The position numbers and the translations under genes were made by a program. The notes under the pieces were generated by a model that did no database searches, was not told the DNA's origin, and saw only the letters and a program-made list of their open reading frames with translations. A stretch of 60,240 nucleotides of DNA from Gnetum montanum (lineage: Eukaryota > Streptophyta > Gnetopsida > Gnetales > Gnetaceae). This document shows positions 59,880 to 60,240 of this stretch, piece by piece; positions within the stretch are counted from its first letter, which is position 1, and each line of letters starts with the position of its first letter. The stretch is from NCBI GenBank assembly GCA_015680685.1, contig MNCI01036217.1, positions 362,497-422,736 of the forward strand. Reading direction: 5' to 3'.

Positions 59880-60240
59880 TAATGAGACGCAATATGCACA
59901 AGTCGCGATATTGCGTACGTGATATTGCAGCCGCCGCGATATTGCGTCGTCCCTTGCGATATTGCGTACGCGATATCGCGGTCTGCCGCCAAATCTATAA
60001 ATAAGAGGCAGCACTCCCCTCATTTCTCATCCTAGGCTAGAAGTAGTGAAGCTTTGGCAGATTGATCACCCCAGAGATAGAATATTTTCCATGTGCCTGC
60101 AGTAGGAGTCCCCCAAGTGAACGGTTCTTTATTCGAGCAGCTTTGTACCTGAACGCAAGTTGTGTATGGCAATAAAGACGAGCTTTGTGGATAAATCTTG
60201 TAGTACATGGATAGGTTTATTTAATGTTATTTATTGCTTT
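59880..60240 (+). repeat. 5' part of another Athila-family LTR, cut by the window end
   Basis: From TAATGAGACGCAATATGC (TGATGAG with one change) the sequence follows the 3' LTR at 43326 onwards. It has a strong GATATT/GATATC cluster at 59905-59982, TATA box TATAAATA at 59996-60003, then AGGAGTC, GAACGG, TTTATTCGAGCA and AATAAAGACGAGCTTT as in 43480-43570. The start is uncertain because the terminal TG is changed. The rest lies outside the window. Confidence 0.7.
59905..59982 (+). promoter_or_regulatory. array of GCGATATTGCGT motifs upstream of LTR TATA box
   Basis: Five cores of the form (G)CGATAT(T/C)GC or GTGATATTGC lie in about 78 bases, including GCGATATTGCGTACGTGATA and a perfect palindrome GCGATATCGC at about 59970-59979, with the TATA box about 17 bases further on. 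The same layout in weaker form occurs in the other LTRs of the family. A regulatory role is inferred. Confidence 0.5.

Overview
The window looks like nuclear DNA of a large-genome land plant, probably a seed plant and possibly a gymnosperm (low confidence on the taxon). The evidence is intron-rich eukaryotic genes for plant protein families (an alcohol-dehydrogenase-like gene, a BRAP2/BRIZ-type RING and ZnF-UBP gene, an arabinogalactan peptide), AT-rich intergenic DNA, and nested, decayed Ty3/gypsy LTR retrotransposons. There is no bacterial, organellar or CRISPR content.

Layout. 1-5256: 3' part of a Ty3/gypsy element on the + strand (RNase H tail, integrase, an extra acidic ORF behind its own TATA box, polypurine tract at ~2639, then a 3' LTR starting at 2651 and perhaps ending at 5256). 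5257-8734: old minus-strand relics of an Athila-like family, including an LTR (5789-6653) and a decayed copy of an accessory ORF. 8735-18051: a complete minus-strand element with 5-bp target duplications (ATCCT) that carries gag but no pol; in place of pol it has a ~2.8 kb accessory ORF behind an internal GATATC/TATA promoter-like block. 18052-19628: unassigned DNA with a SINE-like unit and a ~550 bp tandem duplication. 19629-29653: a second minus-strand element (target duplication ATTAG) with relics of gag, protease, RT, RNase H and integrase. 29654-33553: mostly non-coding DNA with local tandem repeats. 33554-35690: ten-exon ADH-like gene (+), missing the segment with one catalytic zinc ligand. 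36366-44093: a third Athila-like element (+, target duplication CAAAG) deleted for RNase H and integrase. 44094-46052: repeats and a zinc-knuckle relic. 46053-46390: a broken second copy of part of the ADH gene. 47109-51621: at least eleven exons of a BRIZ-like ubiquitin ligase (minus). 55313-55489: arabinogalactan peptide gene (minus). About 56100-56850: LINE endonuclease relic. About 59880-60240: the start of another Athila-family LTR.

How it fits together. Three retrotransposons are defined to the base by matching LTR ends, tRNA-Asp-like primer sites and 5-bp target duplications. Removing the third one puts the ADH gene and its broken duplicate about 2.6 kb apart, so they look like a local tandem duplication later split by the insertion. 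The most unusual signals are the gag-plus-accessory-ORF retroelement lineage and the arrays of near-palindromic GATATC/GATATT motifs that sit upstream of the TATA box in the LTRs of this family and recur upstream of the accessory ORF.
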